NCBI RefSeq assembly: GCF_000702625.1
Contig: NZ_JNIS01000001.1
Location: 1,116,001 to 1,180,000, forward strand
Length of the DNA stretch: 64,000 nucleotides
Reading direction: 5' to 3'
From: Exiguobacterium oxidotolerans JCM 12280
Lineage (GTDB): Bacteria > Bacillota > Bacilli > Exiguobacteriales > Exiguobacteriaceae
Shown here in pieces: positions 36,545-46,665 of the stretch (positions are counted from its first letter, which is position 1; every line of letters begins with the position of its first letter). The notes under the pieces are model-generated. The model was not told the DNA's origin and did not search any database. It saw only the letters and a program-made list of their open reading frames with translations. A program made the position numbers and the translations under genes.

Positions 36545-37861
36545 TTATAAGCTCCAGTATTTAAAACCAACATCTTTTAAATCTTTTTCATTTACAGTAC
36601 TTTTTACATCTATAAAAACTTTATCTGTAACATTTCCACATAAATTATTCCACTCGTCAACATTCATTTCTTTATATTTCTCATGACCAACTGCTAAAAC
36701 AATACAATCTAAGTTGTTAATTTCATCAATTACAGAGATTTTTTTACCATATTCATTGAAAAAGTCTTTTTCGTTTACGTTATAATCAATAATTTGAGGT
36801 TCAATTCCATAACTATTCAATCCCATAACTATATCTAGTACTTTTGAGTTACGAATATCCGGGCAGTCTTCTTTGAATGTCGCACCGAAAATGCCGATTT
36901 TTGCCTCTTTGACTTTTTTATTTGCTACGACTAATTGTTTAATAATATTTTCTGAAATAAAGTTACCAATACTATCATTTATTTTTCTTCCTGATAAAAT
37001 AATCTGACTATGATAACCCAATTTTTCAGCTTCATAGATAAAGTAGTAAGGATCAACACCTATACAATGACCTCCAACTAAGCCAGGATAAAAACCTAGT
37101 GAATTCCATTTAGTGTTCATTGCTTCAATTACTTCATTCGTATTGATATTCATCTTATTAAAAACAATTGCTAATTCGTTCATAAAAGCAATATTGATGT
37201 CCCTTTGGCTATTTTCAACAACTTTCGCAGCTTCTGCAACTTTTATTGATGAAGCTTTGTGAACTCCAGCTTTAATTACTATTTCGTAAATACCACTTAT
37301 TATTTCTAAGGATTCTTCATCTATCCCCGAAACTATTTTAACAATATTTTCCAAAGTGTGTACTTTGTCACCCGGATTAATTCTTTCTGGTGAATATCCA
37401 ACTTTGAAGTCAATTCCGCATTTAAGACCAGAATTTTTTTCAAGAATAGGGATGCATATATCTTCAGTTACACCTGGATAAACAGTCGATTCGTAAACTA
37501 CAATTGATCCTTTACTTAGGTTTTTTCCGATAAGTTCGCTTGCACCTATCACTGGATCTAAATTGGGTGTTTTATCTAGATTTATTGGTGTTGGAACCGC
37601 AACAATATGAAATTTTGCATTTTTTAAAACTTTAGGATTGCTTGTAAACGCTACCTTTGATTTTTTAATCTCTTCATCTCCAATTTCTTTCGTAGGATCA
37701 ATCCCTGATTTATAAAGATTTACTTTTTCTTCACTAATATCAAAACCTATAACTTTAACTTTTTTAGCAAATTCTACTGCGATTGGCATTCCTACATATC
37801 CAAGACCTACTACTGCTATTTTCTCTTTTTTCAAAAGGATTTCATTTACTAAGTTTTTCAT
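36545..37861 (-). CDS. UDP-N-acetylhexosamine 6-dehydrogenase (TviB/WbpO-like)
   Basis: 438-residue nucleotide-sugar dehydrogenase. GLGYVGMPIAVEF NAD motif, PTPINLDKTPNLDPV, YESTVYPGVTE, the SPERINPGD signature typical of the TviB/WbpO branch (UDP-GlcNAc/UDP-GalNAc dehydrogenases rather than UDP-glucose), and Cys loop VGGHCIGVDPYYFIYEA. The product would be an N-acetylated hexosaminuronic acid, making the repeat unit acidic. Its start overlaps the GT2 stop by one base (TAATG). Confidence 0.88.
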   Translation of the reverse strand: MKNLVNEILLKKEKIAVVGLGYVGMPIAVEFAKKVKVIGFDISEEKVNLYKSGIDPTKEIGDEEIKKSKVAFTSNPKVLKNAKFHIVAVPTPINLDKTPNLDPVIGASELIGKNLSKGSIVVYESTVYPGVTEDICIPILEKNSGLKCGIDFKVGYSPERINPGDKVHTLENIVKIVSGIDEESLEIISGIYEIVIKAGVHKASSIKVAEAAKVVENSQRDINIAFMNELAIVFNKMNINTNEVIEAMNTKWNSLGFYPGLVGGHCIGVDPYYFIYEAEKLGYHSQIILSGRKINDSIGNFISENIIKQLVVANKKVKEAKIGIFGATFKEDCPDIRNSKVLDIVMGLNSYGIEPQIIDYNVNEKDFFNEYGKKISVIDEINNLDCIVLAVGHEKYKEMNVDEWNNLCGNVTDKVFIDVKSTVNEKDLKDVGFKYWSL

Positions 37862-38631
37862 TATCGTTTACCTCTTTTAAGTATAGTTTTTTTTATCCAA
37901 AATAAAGTTAAATACAAAGAATAGAAAATATTTATTTTTTCATATTCGCGATATACTTTCCAATGATATTTAACTAGATCCAGCTTATTACTCGAAATTG
38001 ATCCTTGCCGTAATCTATGACTAGATAGTACTTCGTCTAGACAATAGAGCTTGCTACTTTTTTTTATTACTTTTAACCACATTAAATAATCATTTCTTTT
38101 TTTTATATTCTCTATATAAAATTTACCTAATTTTTTTGCATTATATATAACTGTTGAATTACCACAATTATTTTTTAATAAATCATTATAATTTGTTTCA
38201 AAAGGAAACGTTATTATAGTATCCAAATCATTATCATTTGTGTCTATTTTATTGTAAAAAGTGCAGGTGAACAGATAGTTATTTTCCATCATAAATGCAA
38301 TTTGCTTTTCAAGCTTATTTTCAAACCAAACATCATCACTATCAATAAAAGCTATGAGCTCTCCTTGTGCAACTTCTACACCTAAATTTCTCGAAACAGC
38401 TGCTCCAGAATTTTTAGCATTACTTAGATATTTTATTCTTCCATCTTGATTTTTTCTTTTCTCTATATAAGATTTAGTTTCATCTGTTGAACAATCATCG
38501 ACAACTAATAATTCAAAATTTCTAAAGGTTTGATTTAATACAGAATCGATAGATTTCCCGATAAATTCCATATCGTTAAATGTAGGCATTATTATTGAAA
38601 CAAATATTCTATTATTTAAATCCATTCTCAT
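37861..38631 (-). CDS. Glycosyltransferase family 2
   Basis: 256 residues with a GT-A fold. VSIIMPTFNDMEFIGKSIDSVLNQT start, DDCSTD nucleotide site, AFIDSDDVWFENKLEKQ (DxD metal motif), and the acceptor region SHRLRQGSIS. No transmembrane helix. It adds one sugar to the repeat unit. It overlaps the SDR gene by 20 bp and the dehydrogenase by one base. An ATG two codons into the frame is an alternative start. Confidence 0.88.
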   Translation of the reverse strand: MRMDLNNRIFVSIIMPTFNDMEFIGKSIDSVLNQTFRNFELLVVDDCSTDETKSYIEKRKNQDGRIKYLSNAKNSGAAVSRNLGVEVAQGELIAFIDSDDVWFENKLEKQIAFMMENNYLFTCTFYNKIDTNDNDLDTIITFPFETNYNDLLKNNCGNSTVIYNAKKLGKFYIENIKKRNDYLMWLKVIKKSSKLYCLDEVLSSHRLRQGSISSNKLDLVKYHWKVYREYEKINIFYSLYLTLFWIKKTILKRGKR

Positions 38632-39475
38632 TTTTTATATTCTCGCTCTCTATAATTACGATTGATTTTTCAAAATTAATTGGTGATTCATAAAAATCGT
38701 ATTTAAAGTCTTCTTGATCATAATATAAATCCCCAAAAATTTTTTCGAAATAACTGTTTTTTTTAATTAAAAATCTTACCAATGGATTAAAAAAACTTAA
38801 AAGAATTGTTTTTTTGTTCATTTCTTTCCTTAAATTTAGTACTAATTCAGTAGTACATATGTAATCACTATTTTGAGGATGAAATACTCCTGATTTTTTA
38901 GCTTTATATAACTCGTATATGAAATGAGTTAAATTATCTATAAATATCATACTTCTCTTATTTTTTATCGAAGGGAAAATATATAAAATTTTAGAAAGTT
39001 TAACTAAATTTTTATAATTTCCTGGGGCTTCAGCTCCGTATACCATTGGTGGTCGTACGATTGCAATTTTAAAGTTGTCATCTTCTAAACTAAGTATTTT
39101 CTTCTCAGCATTTAGTTTAGACTCTCCATATAAAGTTATTGGTTTTTCTTCTGTACTACTATTAATAACTCCATTAGTTTGTCCAAATACATTCATAGTA
39201 CTTATAAAAATGAACAGTTTACAACCTTTGGATTTACAATCTTTCGCTATTTTAAATGTTAAATCGCTATTAATTTCTGCAAATTTATTTTTTGAATCAT
39301 TTTTATGAACGATAGCAGCCGTATGAATAACAGTTGAATATTCATCAAAATTAATCTCGTTATAATATTGGTTTCGTACTGACTTTGCTTCGCACATAAT
39401 AAGCTCTTTATTAAATTTTTCTACAATTTTTTTTGAAATATATCCATTTTTACTTGTCACTAATACTTTTTTCAT
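38612..39475 (-). CDS. NAD-dependent epimerase/dehydratase (SDR)
   Basis: 287-residue extended SDR. The cofactor loop is diverged (VTSKNGYISKKI in place of GxxGxxG), but the active site is complete: FISTMNVFG and YGESKLNAE (YxxxK). VRPPMVYGAEAPGNYKNLVKL fits the WbpV/WbiG-like group, often found next to a priming sugar transferase as here. It probably tailors a UDP-sugar for the first residue of the repeat. The altered glycine motif is worth noting; it may bind NADP differently or be weakly active. Confidence 0.72.
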   Translation of the reverse strand: MKKVLVTSKNGYISKKIVEKFNKELIMCEAKSVRNQYYNEINFDEYSTVIHTAAIVHKNDSKNKFAEINSDLTFKIAKDCKSKGCKLFIFISTMNVFGQTNGVINSSTEEKPITLYGESKLNAEKKILSLEDDNFKIAIVRPPMVYGAEAPGNYKNLVKLSKILYIFPSIKNKRSMIFIDNLTHFIYELYKAKKSGVFHPQNSDYICTTELVLNLRKEMNKKTILLSFFNPLVRFLIKKNSYFEKIFGDLYYDQEDFKYDFYESPINFEKSIVIIESENIKNENGFK

Positions 39476-39479
39476 TTTT

Positions 39480-40106
39480 TTACTCCTTTGTACTTGCTAC
39501 TTCTTTATTAGTGATCTTTCCAGTCCCACCTTCGACTACACCATCACTTTTAAGCACGCTAAAAATAGTAGCAACAAAACATCTAGCATCAATTAAGAGA
39601 CCCATACGACGTACATAGTCTCCATCAAGTTTTGCCTTTACTTCGATTGGTAGTTCATCACGGCCATTAATTTGTGCCCATCCCGTTAATCCTGGTAAGG
39701 TGTCGTTCGCTTTATACTTATCTCGTTCATCAATCAAATCGTATTGATTCCAAAGTGCTGGACGTGGTCCTACAAATGCCATTTCTCCTTTTAGGATATT
39801 AAATAATTGAGGCAACTCATCTAAGCTGGTTTTACGTAAGATTTTTCCGACGCGTGTGATGTAGACATCCGGATCTGCTAACAAATGTGTTGGTGTATCA
39901 TTCGGTGTTTCGATATACATCGTTCTAAATTTCAAAATGTTAAAATGATTTTTATTTAATCCCACTCGTTTTTGTTTAAAAAATACAGGTCCACGAGATT
40001 CGAACTTGATTGCAGCCATGATCAACATGAAGACAGGAATCAGTATAAGACAGGCCACTAAAGCTATTACGAAGCCAAGTGGACGTTTAATTGCTAAATA
40101 GTTCAC
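39480..40106 (-). CDS. Priming undecaprenyl-phosphate sugar-1-phosphate transferase
   Basis: 208-residue bacterial sugar transferase (PF02397 type, WcaJ/PglC-like) that loads the first sugar phosphate onto undecaprenyl phosphate. N-terminal membrane helix GFVIALVACLILIPVFMLIMAAI, then the diagnostic blocks GPVFFKQKRVGLN, FNILKFRTM, TSLDELPQLFNILKGEM, VGPRP and LPGLTGWAQINGRDELP. It lacks the extra N-terminal helices of full WcaJ. It marks where AT-rich cassette DNA gives way to conserved genes. Confidence 0.92.
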   Translation of the reverse strand: MNYLAIKRPLGFVIALVACLILIPVFMLIMAAIKFESRGPVFFKQKRVGLNKNHFNILKFRTMYIETPNDTPTHLLADPDVYITRVGKILRKTSLDELPQLFNILKGEMAFVGPRPALWNQYDLIDERDKYKANDTLPGLTGWAQINGRDELPIEVKAKLDGDYVRRMGLLIDARCFVATIFSVLKSDGVVEGGTGKITNKEVASTKE

Positions 40107-40134
40107 CTGTTATCCCCCCCTTGAGTTATTTCTA

Positions 40135-41985
40135 TTAAATAAGATTCTTTTCAAGCGTACTGACGTCGTTGGCAATATCCAGTAAGACATTGCGTAATTG
40201 TAATGGTGACTCCCTGTGCTGGTTTACGAGTGCAAAGATATGCTCGAGTGACTCTTTTTGGCGTGTTCTGCCAACGAAGATTTTTGGATAAATGGCTTCC
40301 GAATCGACTTCACCGTCTTTCAGCAATTCTTCATACATCTTCTCTCCCGGTCGAATCCCTGAGAATACAATCGGCATTTCATCTTCCGTAAATCCACTCA
40401 GTTCAATCATATTTTTTGCAAGATCAACAATCTTAACCGGCTCACCCATATCGAGCACAAACACTTCGCCACCATCCGCTAAAATACCAGCTTGAATGAC
40501 TAAGCGACTTGCTTCTGGGATTGTCATGAAGAAACGTGTCATTTCTGGATGGGTTACCGTTACCGGTCCACCGGCCAAAATCTGCGACTTAAAGAGTGGA
40601 ATAACAGAACCACGGCTTCCCAGAACGTTTCCAAAACGGACAACTGCAAATTTTGTTTGGCTGCGACTTCCTAAATCCTGCACGACCATCTCTGCAATTC
40701 GTTTTGTTGATCCCATGACATTTGTTGGATTCACTGCCTTATCTGTTGAAATCATGACAAATCGTTCAACGTTAAATAAATCAGCTACTTCTGCAACATT
40801 CTTTGTTCCATAGACATTATTTTTGACCGATTCATATGGGTTTGCTTCCATTAACGGAACATGCTTGTGTGCAGCTGCATGGAAAACAACTTGTGGTTTA
40901 TGTGTCGCAAATACTTCTTCTAATCGAGTACGATCCTGAACGTCAGCAATAATTGGTACTAGGTTGATTGGTAACTGTAATGCACGTAACTCCCGTTCAA
41001 TCAAATAGATACTGTTTTCTCCATGACCAAGTAACAACATCGTCGTTGGATTAAACTGAACGATTTGCCGGCAGATTTCCGAACCAATCGATCCTCCTGC
41101 TCCTGTCACAAGAACAGTCCGCCCTTCAATCTCTGACCGAATGCCGGAAATATCGAGTTCGACAGCTTCCCGTCCAAGTAAATCTTCAATTGAAACATCA
41201 CGAATTGCATTGACCGAGACTTTCCCAGTGACAAGCTCCTCGATCATTGGTAAAATCTGAACATTTTTACATAACGTTTTTGCTTCCGTGATCAGTTCAA
41301 CCCGCCGTTGTTGCGACAGCGATGGAATCGCAAGGACGATTGCTTCGATTCGATGTTTTTCGATTACTGTTTCTAAATCGTCTGTTGTCCCGACGACCTC
41401 GATTCCCTGAATCATGAAGTGCATGTTTTTTGGATCATCGTCAACAAAAGCAACCGGTTTTAATTTATGGAACGGTGAAGCATATAACTGGCGAACGAGT
41501 GAACGTCCGGCACGACCAGCACCAATTACAAGTGTCCGCTTCCGTGATTTGACCATCCGTCGTGGTAATGCATATTTCCGCCAATGTTGGCCGATCCCAA
41601 GTAGGCGGAGCGCAATGCGAATTGCTCCCAGTAACAAAAGGGCAATACAAAAACTCAAAATCGTGATTCGTTCTAAAATCTGTCCGAAAACAAATTTTTG
41701 ATAAATCATTAGACCGATTGAGCTAACGCCTAATGATAAAGAGAGCGTTAATGCTTCTTGAATACTGGCATACTTCCAGTTGACACGGTACAACTTCATC
41801 AAGAATGCAACGCTGACGAATAACAAGGAAAATAACACGGCTGATTGTAACAAAAGTTCTGTATCAACTAACGAAAATAATTCCTTCGGATATAAGAAAA
41901 AGTACGTAAAGCTCATCGCAATAATTAGGGCGACTGCATCAATACAAGCTAACGTCAGTGTCCGGTAATAATAATAAAATTTCAT
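40135..41985 (-). CDS. UDP-N-acetylglucosamine 4,6-dehydratase (CapD/EpsC/PglF-like)
   Basis: 616 residues. Four membrane helices (about 10-125) anchor the protein; a first Rossmann domain (VIGAGRAGRSLVRQL) and a second, catalytic SDR domain (VTGAGGSIGSEICRQI, DVQDRTRLEEVF, AAAHKHVPLMEANP, STDKAVNPTNVMGSTKR) follow. Typical membrane-bound dehydratases read SxDKAxxPxNxMGxxK here, as seen. It makes UDP-4-keto-6-deoxy sugars for the priming step, probably for the transferase just downstream. Confidence 0.92.
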   Translation of the reverse strand: MKFYYYYRTLTLACIDAVALIIAMSFTYFFLYPKELFSLVDTELLLQSAVLFSLLFVSVAFLMKLYRVNWKYASIQEALTLSLSLGVSSIGLMIYQKFVFGQILERITILSFCIALLLLGAIRIALRLLGIGQHWRKYALPRRMVKSRKRTLVIGAGRAGRSLVRQLYASPFHKLKPVAFVDDDPKNMHFMIQGIEVVGTTDDLETVIEKHRIEAIVLAIPSLSQQRRVELITEAKTLCKNVQILPMIEELVTGKVSVNAIRDVSIEDLLGREAVELDISGIRSEIEGRTVLVTGAGGSIGSEICRQIVQFNPTTMLLLGHGENSIYLIERELRALQLPINLVPIIADVQDRTRLEEVFATHKPQVVFHAAAHKHVPLMEANPYESVKNNVYGTKNVAEVADLFNVERFVMISTDKAVNPTNVMGSTKRIAEMVVQDLGSRSQTKFAVVRFGNVLGSRGSVIPLFKSQILAGGPVTVTHPEMTRFFMTIPEASRLVIQAGILADGGEVFVLDMGEPVKIVDLAKNMIELSGFTEDEMPIVFSGIRPGEKMYEELLKDGEVDSEAIYPKIFVGRTRQKESLEHIFALVNQHRESPLQLRNVLLDIANDVSTLEKNLI

Positions 41986-42024
41986 CTATGAAGTTCCTTC
42001 CTCTCCATAATCAGCAGATCACAG

Positions 42025-42918
42025 TTAGACAAGTGATTTGTTCGTTGCCCGTTCTGCAAGTAAGTCTTCCATCATTTTCGCGACATCATCTCCAAGATCG
42101 TCACGCTTCAAGGCGAACTCGAGTGTCGTCTGGATAAAACCGAGTTTTTCCCCGACGTCGTAACGTTTGCCATCAAATTCATAGGCAAAGACCCGTTGCA
42201 TTTCGTTGAGCCGCGTAATCGCGTCTGTCAGCTGGATTTCGCCACCTGAACCAACTTCTTGTGTTTCGAGGTATTTAAAGATTTCCGGTGTTAATAAGTA
42301 ACGTCCTAAGATCGCTAAGTTCGATGGCGCCGTTCCAGGTTCCGGTTTTTCGACAAATGATTTTACTTTATGTAAGTTCTCTGAGATGCTTGTACTTGGA
42401 TCAACGATTCCGTAACGATGCGTGTCTTTATCCGCGACCGGTTGCACACCGATGATCGAGCTGTTCGTGATTTCGTATTGTTCAATCAACTGGCGCGTAC
42501 ATGGAACATCGGCTTGAACGATATCATCCCCGAGCATGACGACGAAAGGCTCATTGCCGATAAAGGCTTTTGCTTGAAGAATTGCATCACCTAGTCCTTT
42601 TGGTTTAGATTGACGAATGAAATGGATGTTGATGTTTGTTGTCGCTTCGACAAGATACAACAACTCCGATTTATTTTTTGAAATCAAGTTCGCTTCAAGT
42701 TCCGGAACTGAATCAAAGTGATCTTCAATCGCTCGTTTCCCTTTACCGGTGATGATTAAAATGTCTTCAATCCCCGATTCGATTGCTTCTTCAATGATAT
42801 ATTGAATCGTTGGCTTATCGACGATTGGCAACATTTCTTTTGGCATCGCTTTTGTGGCAGGTAGAAAACGTGTCCCGAGACCCGCTGCCGGAATAACTGC
42901 TTTTTTTACTCTTTTCAT
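42025..42918 (-). CDS. galU: UTP-glucose-1-phosphate uridylyltransferase (copy 2, capsule locus)
   Basis: 297 residues from [31 protein letters not shown]; the ATG at 42918 has GGAG eight bases upstream, better than the GTG at 42927. Motifs match copy 1 ([28 protein letters not shown]). It feeds UDP-glucose to the ugd and epimerase genes at the end of the locus. It has its own upstream gap with an AT-rich promoter-like stretch (42930-43050), separate from the kinase operon. Confidence 0.95.
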   Translation of the reverse strand: MKRVKKAVIPAAGLGTRFLPATKAMPKEMLPIVDKPTIQYIIEEAIESGIEDILIITGKGKRAIEDHFDSVPELEANLISKNKSELLYLVEATTNINIHFIRQSKPKGLGDAILQAKAFIGNEPFVVMLGDDIVQADVPCTRQLIEQYEITNSSIIGVQPVADKDTHRYGIVDPSTSISENLHKVKSFVEKPEPGTAPSNLAILGRYLLTPEIFKYLETQEVGSGGEIQLTDAITRLNEMQRVFAYEFDGKRYDVGEKLGFIQTTLEFALKRDDLGDDVAKMMEDLLAERATNKSLV

Positions 42919-43055
42919 GAAACTCACTCCTATCTGTAATTTTTGATTACCATAATATAATCAAAATTCCATTCTTTATGTAAATTACGATAACACATCA
43001 CTGACCTTTTTTCCATAAAGTTTCCATATTTTAATAATGTAAGCGTTAACATAGA

Positions 43056-43084
43056 AAAAAGAGAGTGCTATTTCACTCTCTTTA
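43056..43084 (-). terminator. Terminator of the chain-length/kinase/phosphatase operon
   Basis: On the minus strand AAAGAGAGTG-6-CACTCTCTTTTTT stem and T run right after the phosphatase gene, so galU and the genes below need their own promoter or readthrough. Confidence 0.85.
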
Positions 43085-43105
43085 CTAGCTCTTACGACTA
43101 TCAGC

Positions 43106-43870
43106 TTAGACCCACTGTCCCTTCCAGTTCTTCTCGACTGGACTCGGCGGATTAATCGTCACAAGCTGATTCAATAAAACGGCTTCATTGTTTTCGTACA
43201 CTTCATCATACAACCAGCCTTCGAGTTCTTGTGCCAAGTACTTCCGGCACTGCTCCCAGTAGAACGGACGTTTTTCGATATGGTGGGCGTCTGACGCAAC
43301 CAGATGAGCAAGGCCGTTTTCAAGTAAGGCAATAGCGAACCGTTGAACATCCTTCCCGTACTTACCAATCAGACTAGCACATGTCACCTGACTGATTGCT
43401 CCGTTCGAAATCAATTCGAACAGGAGATTTGGATTTTGGATGATTGCTTTATTCTTTTCCGGATGGGCAATGATAGGAATATAGCCATCGGAAATCAACT
43501 CAGCAAAGACTTGCCGCGCATAGGACGGAATCCCGCTCGACGGAAACTCAATCAATAAGTAACGCGAATCTGCGAGTGGTAACGCCTTTCCCGCTTTGAT
43601 TTCTTCGATCAATTCCCCTGTCAAGCGAATCTCGTGTCCCGGATATACCGTCAAGCGAATATCCCGTTGTTTCAGTAAGACGTTCAGTTCAGCGACCGTC
43701 AACCGGACATCGACGTCTTCCGTTTCGAACTGTGGGTGGTAGAGGTGTGGTGTCGCGATGATTTGCGACACCCCTTCTGCAACAGCCTGTTCTGCGAGTT
43801 GTAATGTATGTTCGACGCTCGCCGGACCATCATCGACGAGTGGTAAGAGATGACAGTGCAAATCAACCAT
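43106..43870 (-). CDS. ywqE: Tyrosine-protein phosphatase, PHP family (CpsB/YwqE-like)
   Basis: 254 residues from MVDLHCHLLPLVDDGP (GAGGGG seven bases upstream). Metal motifs of manganese-dependent PHP phosphatases: HCHLLP, ATPHLYHP, HEIRL, IIAHPEKN and SDAHH. It dephosphorylates the tyrosine kinase encoded just upstream, setting the cycle that controls polymer length and export. Third gene of the operon. Confidence 0.92.
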   Translation of the reverse strand: MVDLHCHLLPLVDDGPASVEHTLQLAEQAVAEGVSQIIATPHLYHPQFETEDVDVRLTVAELNVLLKQRDIRLTVYPGHEIRLTGELIEEIKAGKALPLADSRYLLIEFPSSGIPSYARQVFAELISDGYIPIIAHPEKNKAIIQNPNLLFELISNGAISQVTCASLIGKYGKDVQRFAIALLENGLAHLVASDAHHIEKRPFYWEQCRKYLAQELEGWLYDEVYENNEAVLLNQLVTINPPSPVEKNWKGQWV

Positions 43871-43881
43871 GATTGAACCCC

Positions 43882-44577
43882 TCACTCATAAGAATAGTAG
43901 TATTGGTATGCGGAATCATCCGTCAGTTCACGACGGTTCAAGACGACGCCGAGAATCTTCGCTTCCGCCAGTTCGAGCTGTTCTTTCGCCTTCAAGACAC
44001 GCTGACGGTCAGAAGTCGTACAGCCGACGACTAAGACAACGCCGTCAGTTAATTTTGATGTAATCCGGCTATCTGCGACTTGCAGTAACGGCGGTGCGTC
44101 AAGGATGATGACGTCATAATTTTCACGAAGTTCTAAAATCAGATTTTCCATCGCCCGTGATGATAGTAGTTCCGCCGGGTTAGGTGGAATCGGACCTGCT
44201 GTTAAAATTGATAAGTTGTCAATTTTTGTCGGGAGCACAGCTTTTTCAAGCTCTGCTTGGCGTGTCAAGAGACTCGATAAACCAAGACCATTTGCGACTT
44301 TAAACGTATAGTGAACCGTCGGACGACGCATGTCGGTATCGATGATTAGAACTTTTTTCCCTTGTTGAGCATAGGCAACAGCAAGGTTCGACGACGTCGT
44401 CGATTTTCCTTCACTTTGCGTTGCTGATGTAATCAGCATGACTTGAATTTCTTTATCAACGGCCATGAACTCGATATTCGTCCGAATCGTCCGGTATTGC
44501 TCGGCGATTGGCGATTTCGGTTGTGTGACCGTAATTAAGTTCCGTGCGTCTTTATGCATTTTACTTTTCTTAGCCAT
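43882..44577 (-). CDS. ywqD: Bacterial tyrosine kinase (CpsD/YwqD-like)
   Basis: 231 residues. Walker A SATQSEGKSTTSSNLA, Walker A' LIIDTDMRRP, Walker B VIILDAPPLL, and a C-terminal tyrosine cluster YQYYYSYE for autophosphorylation. It is the separate-subunit BY-kinase form, working with the membrane protein encoded by the preceding gene (8-bp overlap). Substrates in such systems include Ugd and glycosyltransferases. Confidence 0.93.
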   Translation of the reverse strand: MAKKSKMHKDARNLITVTQPKSPIAEQYRTIRTNIEFMAVDKEIQVMLITSATQSEGKSTTSSNLAVAYAQQGKKVLIIDTDMRRPTVHYTFKVANGLGLSSLLTRQAELEKAVLPTKIDNLSILTAGPIPPNPAELLSSRAMENLILELRENYDVIILDAPPLLQVADSRITSKLTDGVVLVVGCTTSDRQRVLKAKEQLELAEAKILGVVLNRRELTDDSAYQYYYSYE

Positions 44578-45301
44578 ATTGTTTTGCCGCCTCTCGTTTG
44601 GTTGCCTTCGCTGACGATTTAAAGACTTTGCTATCGATGTCCGGGATACTACCTAAGACCGGTAGATCAAGGATTTGTTGGACTTGTTCTTCCGTCCGGA
44701 TCCGGCGGTCGAGAACTTCACGTAAGAAGGCCAGACCGACGCCGAGTAAGAACCCAACAACTGCTGCAATCGCCGTATTCAAGATGATATTCGGGCTGAC
44801 CGGTGACGTCGGAATGCCTGAGACCGATAAAACTTTGACGTTATCGACATTCATCAATTCAGTGATATCATCACTGAAGACGTTTGCAACCGAATTAGCA
44901 ACGTTTGAAGCAAGTGCTGCATCTGTACTTTGGACAGAGACGTTGATGACCTGGGAGTTTTGTTCACTTTCGACAGTGATCATGCTGTTCAATGCATCAA
45001 TACTCGTAGGTGCATTATCGACTTCTGCTTGGACTTTTTCTAAAATTGCTGGGCTTTTGATGATGACACGGTATGTATTGACGAGTGTGACCGACGACTG
45101 GACTTGTGACGCATCGATGACATTGTTCTCTTGTTTTTTCGGTGTGACAAGAATTTGTGTTCCAGCTTGGTACGTCGGATTAATCAAAAACGTACTGACG
45201 GCAAAAGCGATGACGGCTGCGACGATCGTCAGGGCGAGAATCCGCCAAAGCGACTTCCGTAAAACTGAAAATAATTCTTGCAAGCTAATCGTTTCATTCA
45301 T
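44570..45301 (-). CDS. ywqC: Chain-length regulator / kinase activator (CapA/YwqC-like, Wzz family)
   Basis: 243 residues. Two membrane helices (about 19-37 and 172-194) flank an extracellular domain; the Wzz start ISLQELFSVLRKSLWRI and the second helix with the Pro-rich GIPTSPVSPN before it are typical. The cytoplasmic tail (RTEEQVQQILDLPVLGSIPDI) activates the kinase. First gene of the capsule locus, AAAGGAG ribosome site. Confidence 0.92.
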   Translation of the reverse strand: MNETISLQELFSVLRKSLWRILALTIVAAVIAFAVSTFLINPTYQAGTQILVTPKKQENNVIDASQVQSSVTLVNTYRVIIKSPAILEKVQAEVDNAPTSIDALNSMITVESEQNSQVINVSVQSTDAALASNVANSVANVFSDDITELMNVDNVKVLSVSGIPTSPVSPNIILNTAIAAVVGFLLGVGLAFLREVLDRRIRTEEQVQQILDLPVLGSIPDIDSKVFKSSAKATKREAAKQYG

Positions 45302-45359
45302 GATGTGACTATTCTCCTTTATTTGTCTAATGCAGTGATTATTTTATCAACTAGGATTC

Positions 45360-45437
45360 AGTATAACAAAAAATTGGGAAATGGTTACTATTATTTTAGG
45401 AAATACCATACGTTTATTGAAAAAGTTTGCGTATAAT
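45360..45437. promoter_or_regulatory. Divergent promoters for the capsule locus and the SH3-like gene
   Basis: Minus strand: TGTTATACT (45368-45360), an extended -10, about 60 bp before the ywqC-like start. Plus strand: a perfect TATAAT (45432-45437) about 60 bp before the gene at 45500. Both -35 regions are weak by eye. An intrinsic hairpin was not seen. Confidence 0.5.
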
Positions 45438-45499
45438 AGAGACTAACATGCTTTCCTTTGCATGAATTACCGGATATCTACATAGGAGGAATATTTTTT

Positions 45500-46663
45500 A
45501 TGCATCGCTCTCTGCAAGCACTCCAATACTATACATCGCACTCGGAGGAAGAGATCATACGTCTTCATGAACGCATCCGTTCAAGTCTCGCTTCGACCGA
45601 ATCCTTAACCGATACGATGATCCGTCTGACGGGAGACGCACCACTCCTCCCATTCAAGCAGGACACGGTTACGGTAGACGAATGGCAAAATTTTTTAGAC
45701 GGAAAGCACCATGAGAGTTTGGCAGATTTTTATGGCACCATTGTCGCCCGACCGATCCTTAAAGAAGACCAGATCAAACAGGATATCTCGGCGGAAGCAC
45801 CGTCTTCCTTGTCACGTACGCAGCGACCAGATGCGCCACGCCGCCAGCATACGAAGCCGACAGCTGCACCACATACGAAACCGAAATTCCCATGGGGCTG
45901 GATCGCGTTATTGATTCTTTGTTTCCTGCTTGGAGCTGGTGGAACATACGTCTATTCGAACTATCTCGCAAGCCAAAAATCGTCTGCACCTGATGCGACC
46001 ATTGAACAACCGATCGCTGTCAAAGAGTCGATGGAAGACCAAGATGATGAAAAAGCAGACGATCAGCCGAAAGCTGAACCGGAAACAAACATCCTTTACG
46101 TCAACACACGCAACAGTAACATCTACCGTGACGAAGCGTTGACGGAAGAATTGTACGAAGCCGACTTCGGTGACGGCTACCGGATCCTTGAGACATCCGA
46201 CTCAATCAGTAAAGTCGAACTGACTGACGGAGTGACAGGATATATCAAAAATACAGATACGACAAAAAAAGTCGAGGGTGATGCCATTGCCGATGAAACG
46301 TTACTGACATGGGTCAACGATAATCTCGATACAAGTTTTGTCACGGGCACCCTCATTGACCTTATCGGCAAATCGGACGAAGAGTTGAACACTTTATATG
46401 GCGAACCCGACCGCACATATCCCGATGAACTGAACACATACCTGTTTTATGGAAATCATTTCTTTACGTTATACGATGACCGGGTCATCGCCATCGATTG
46501 GTCGGAAACGGATATCACGAATGAAACTCTCGCGACACTCGCACCGCTCCAGCTCGAATCGGATACGGCTTCGCTCGTCATGAGCAACTCGTACCGACTG
46601 CAACGGTTCGCAAAAGACGGGACCGACTTCAGTCGCGTCCGTCTCGCCGAACAAAATCTCTAA
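45500..46663 (+). CDS. Membrane-anchored protein with extracellular SH3-like region
   Basis: 387 residues from MHRSLQALQYYTSH (AGGAGG upstream; earlier ATG at 45458 lacks a site). Residues 1-130 are cytoplasmic and helical, followed by a Pro/Lys/His stretch and one membrane helix (WGWIALLILCFLLGAGGTYVYSNYLA, about 133-158). The extracellular half has an acidic linker, an SH3b-like segment (VNTRNSNIYRD ... VTGYIKN, about 200-255), and a C-terminal domain resembling SmpA/DUF4309-type folds (LIDLIGKSDEELNTLYGEPDR). Divergent from the capsule operon, convergent with the LCP gene. Role unknown; wall or polysaccharide sensing is a guess from position. Confidence 0.75.
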   Translation: MHRSLQALQYYTSHSEEEIIRLHERIRSSLASTESLTDTMIRLTGDAPLLPFKQDTVTVDEWQNFLDGKHHESLADFYGTIVARPILKEDQIKQDISAEAPSSLSRTQRPDAPRRQHTKPTAAPHTKPKFPWGWIALLILCFLLGAGGTYVYSNYLASQKSSAPDATIEQPIAVKESMEDQDDEKADDQPKAEPETNILYVNTRNSNIYRDEALTEELYEADFGDGYRILETSDSISKVELTDGVTGYIKNTDTTKKVEGDAIADETLLTWVNDNLDTSFVTGTLIDLIGKSDEELNTLYGEPDRTYPDELNTYLFYGNHFFTLYDDRVIAIDWSETDITNETLATLAPLQLESDTASLVMSNSYRLQRFAKDGTDFSRVRLAEQNL

Positions 46664-46665
46664 AC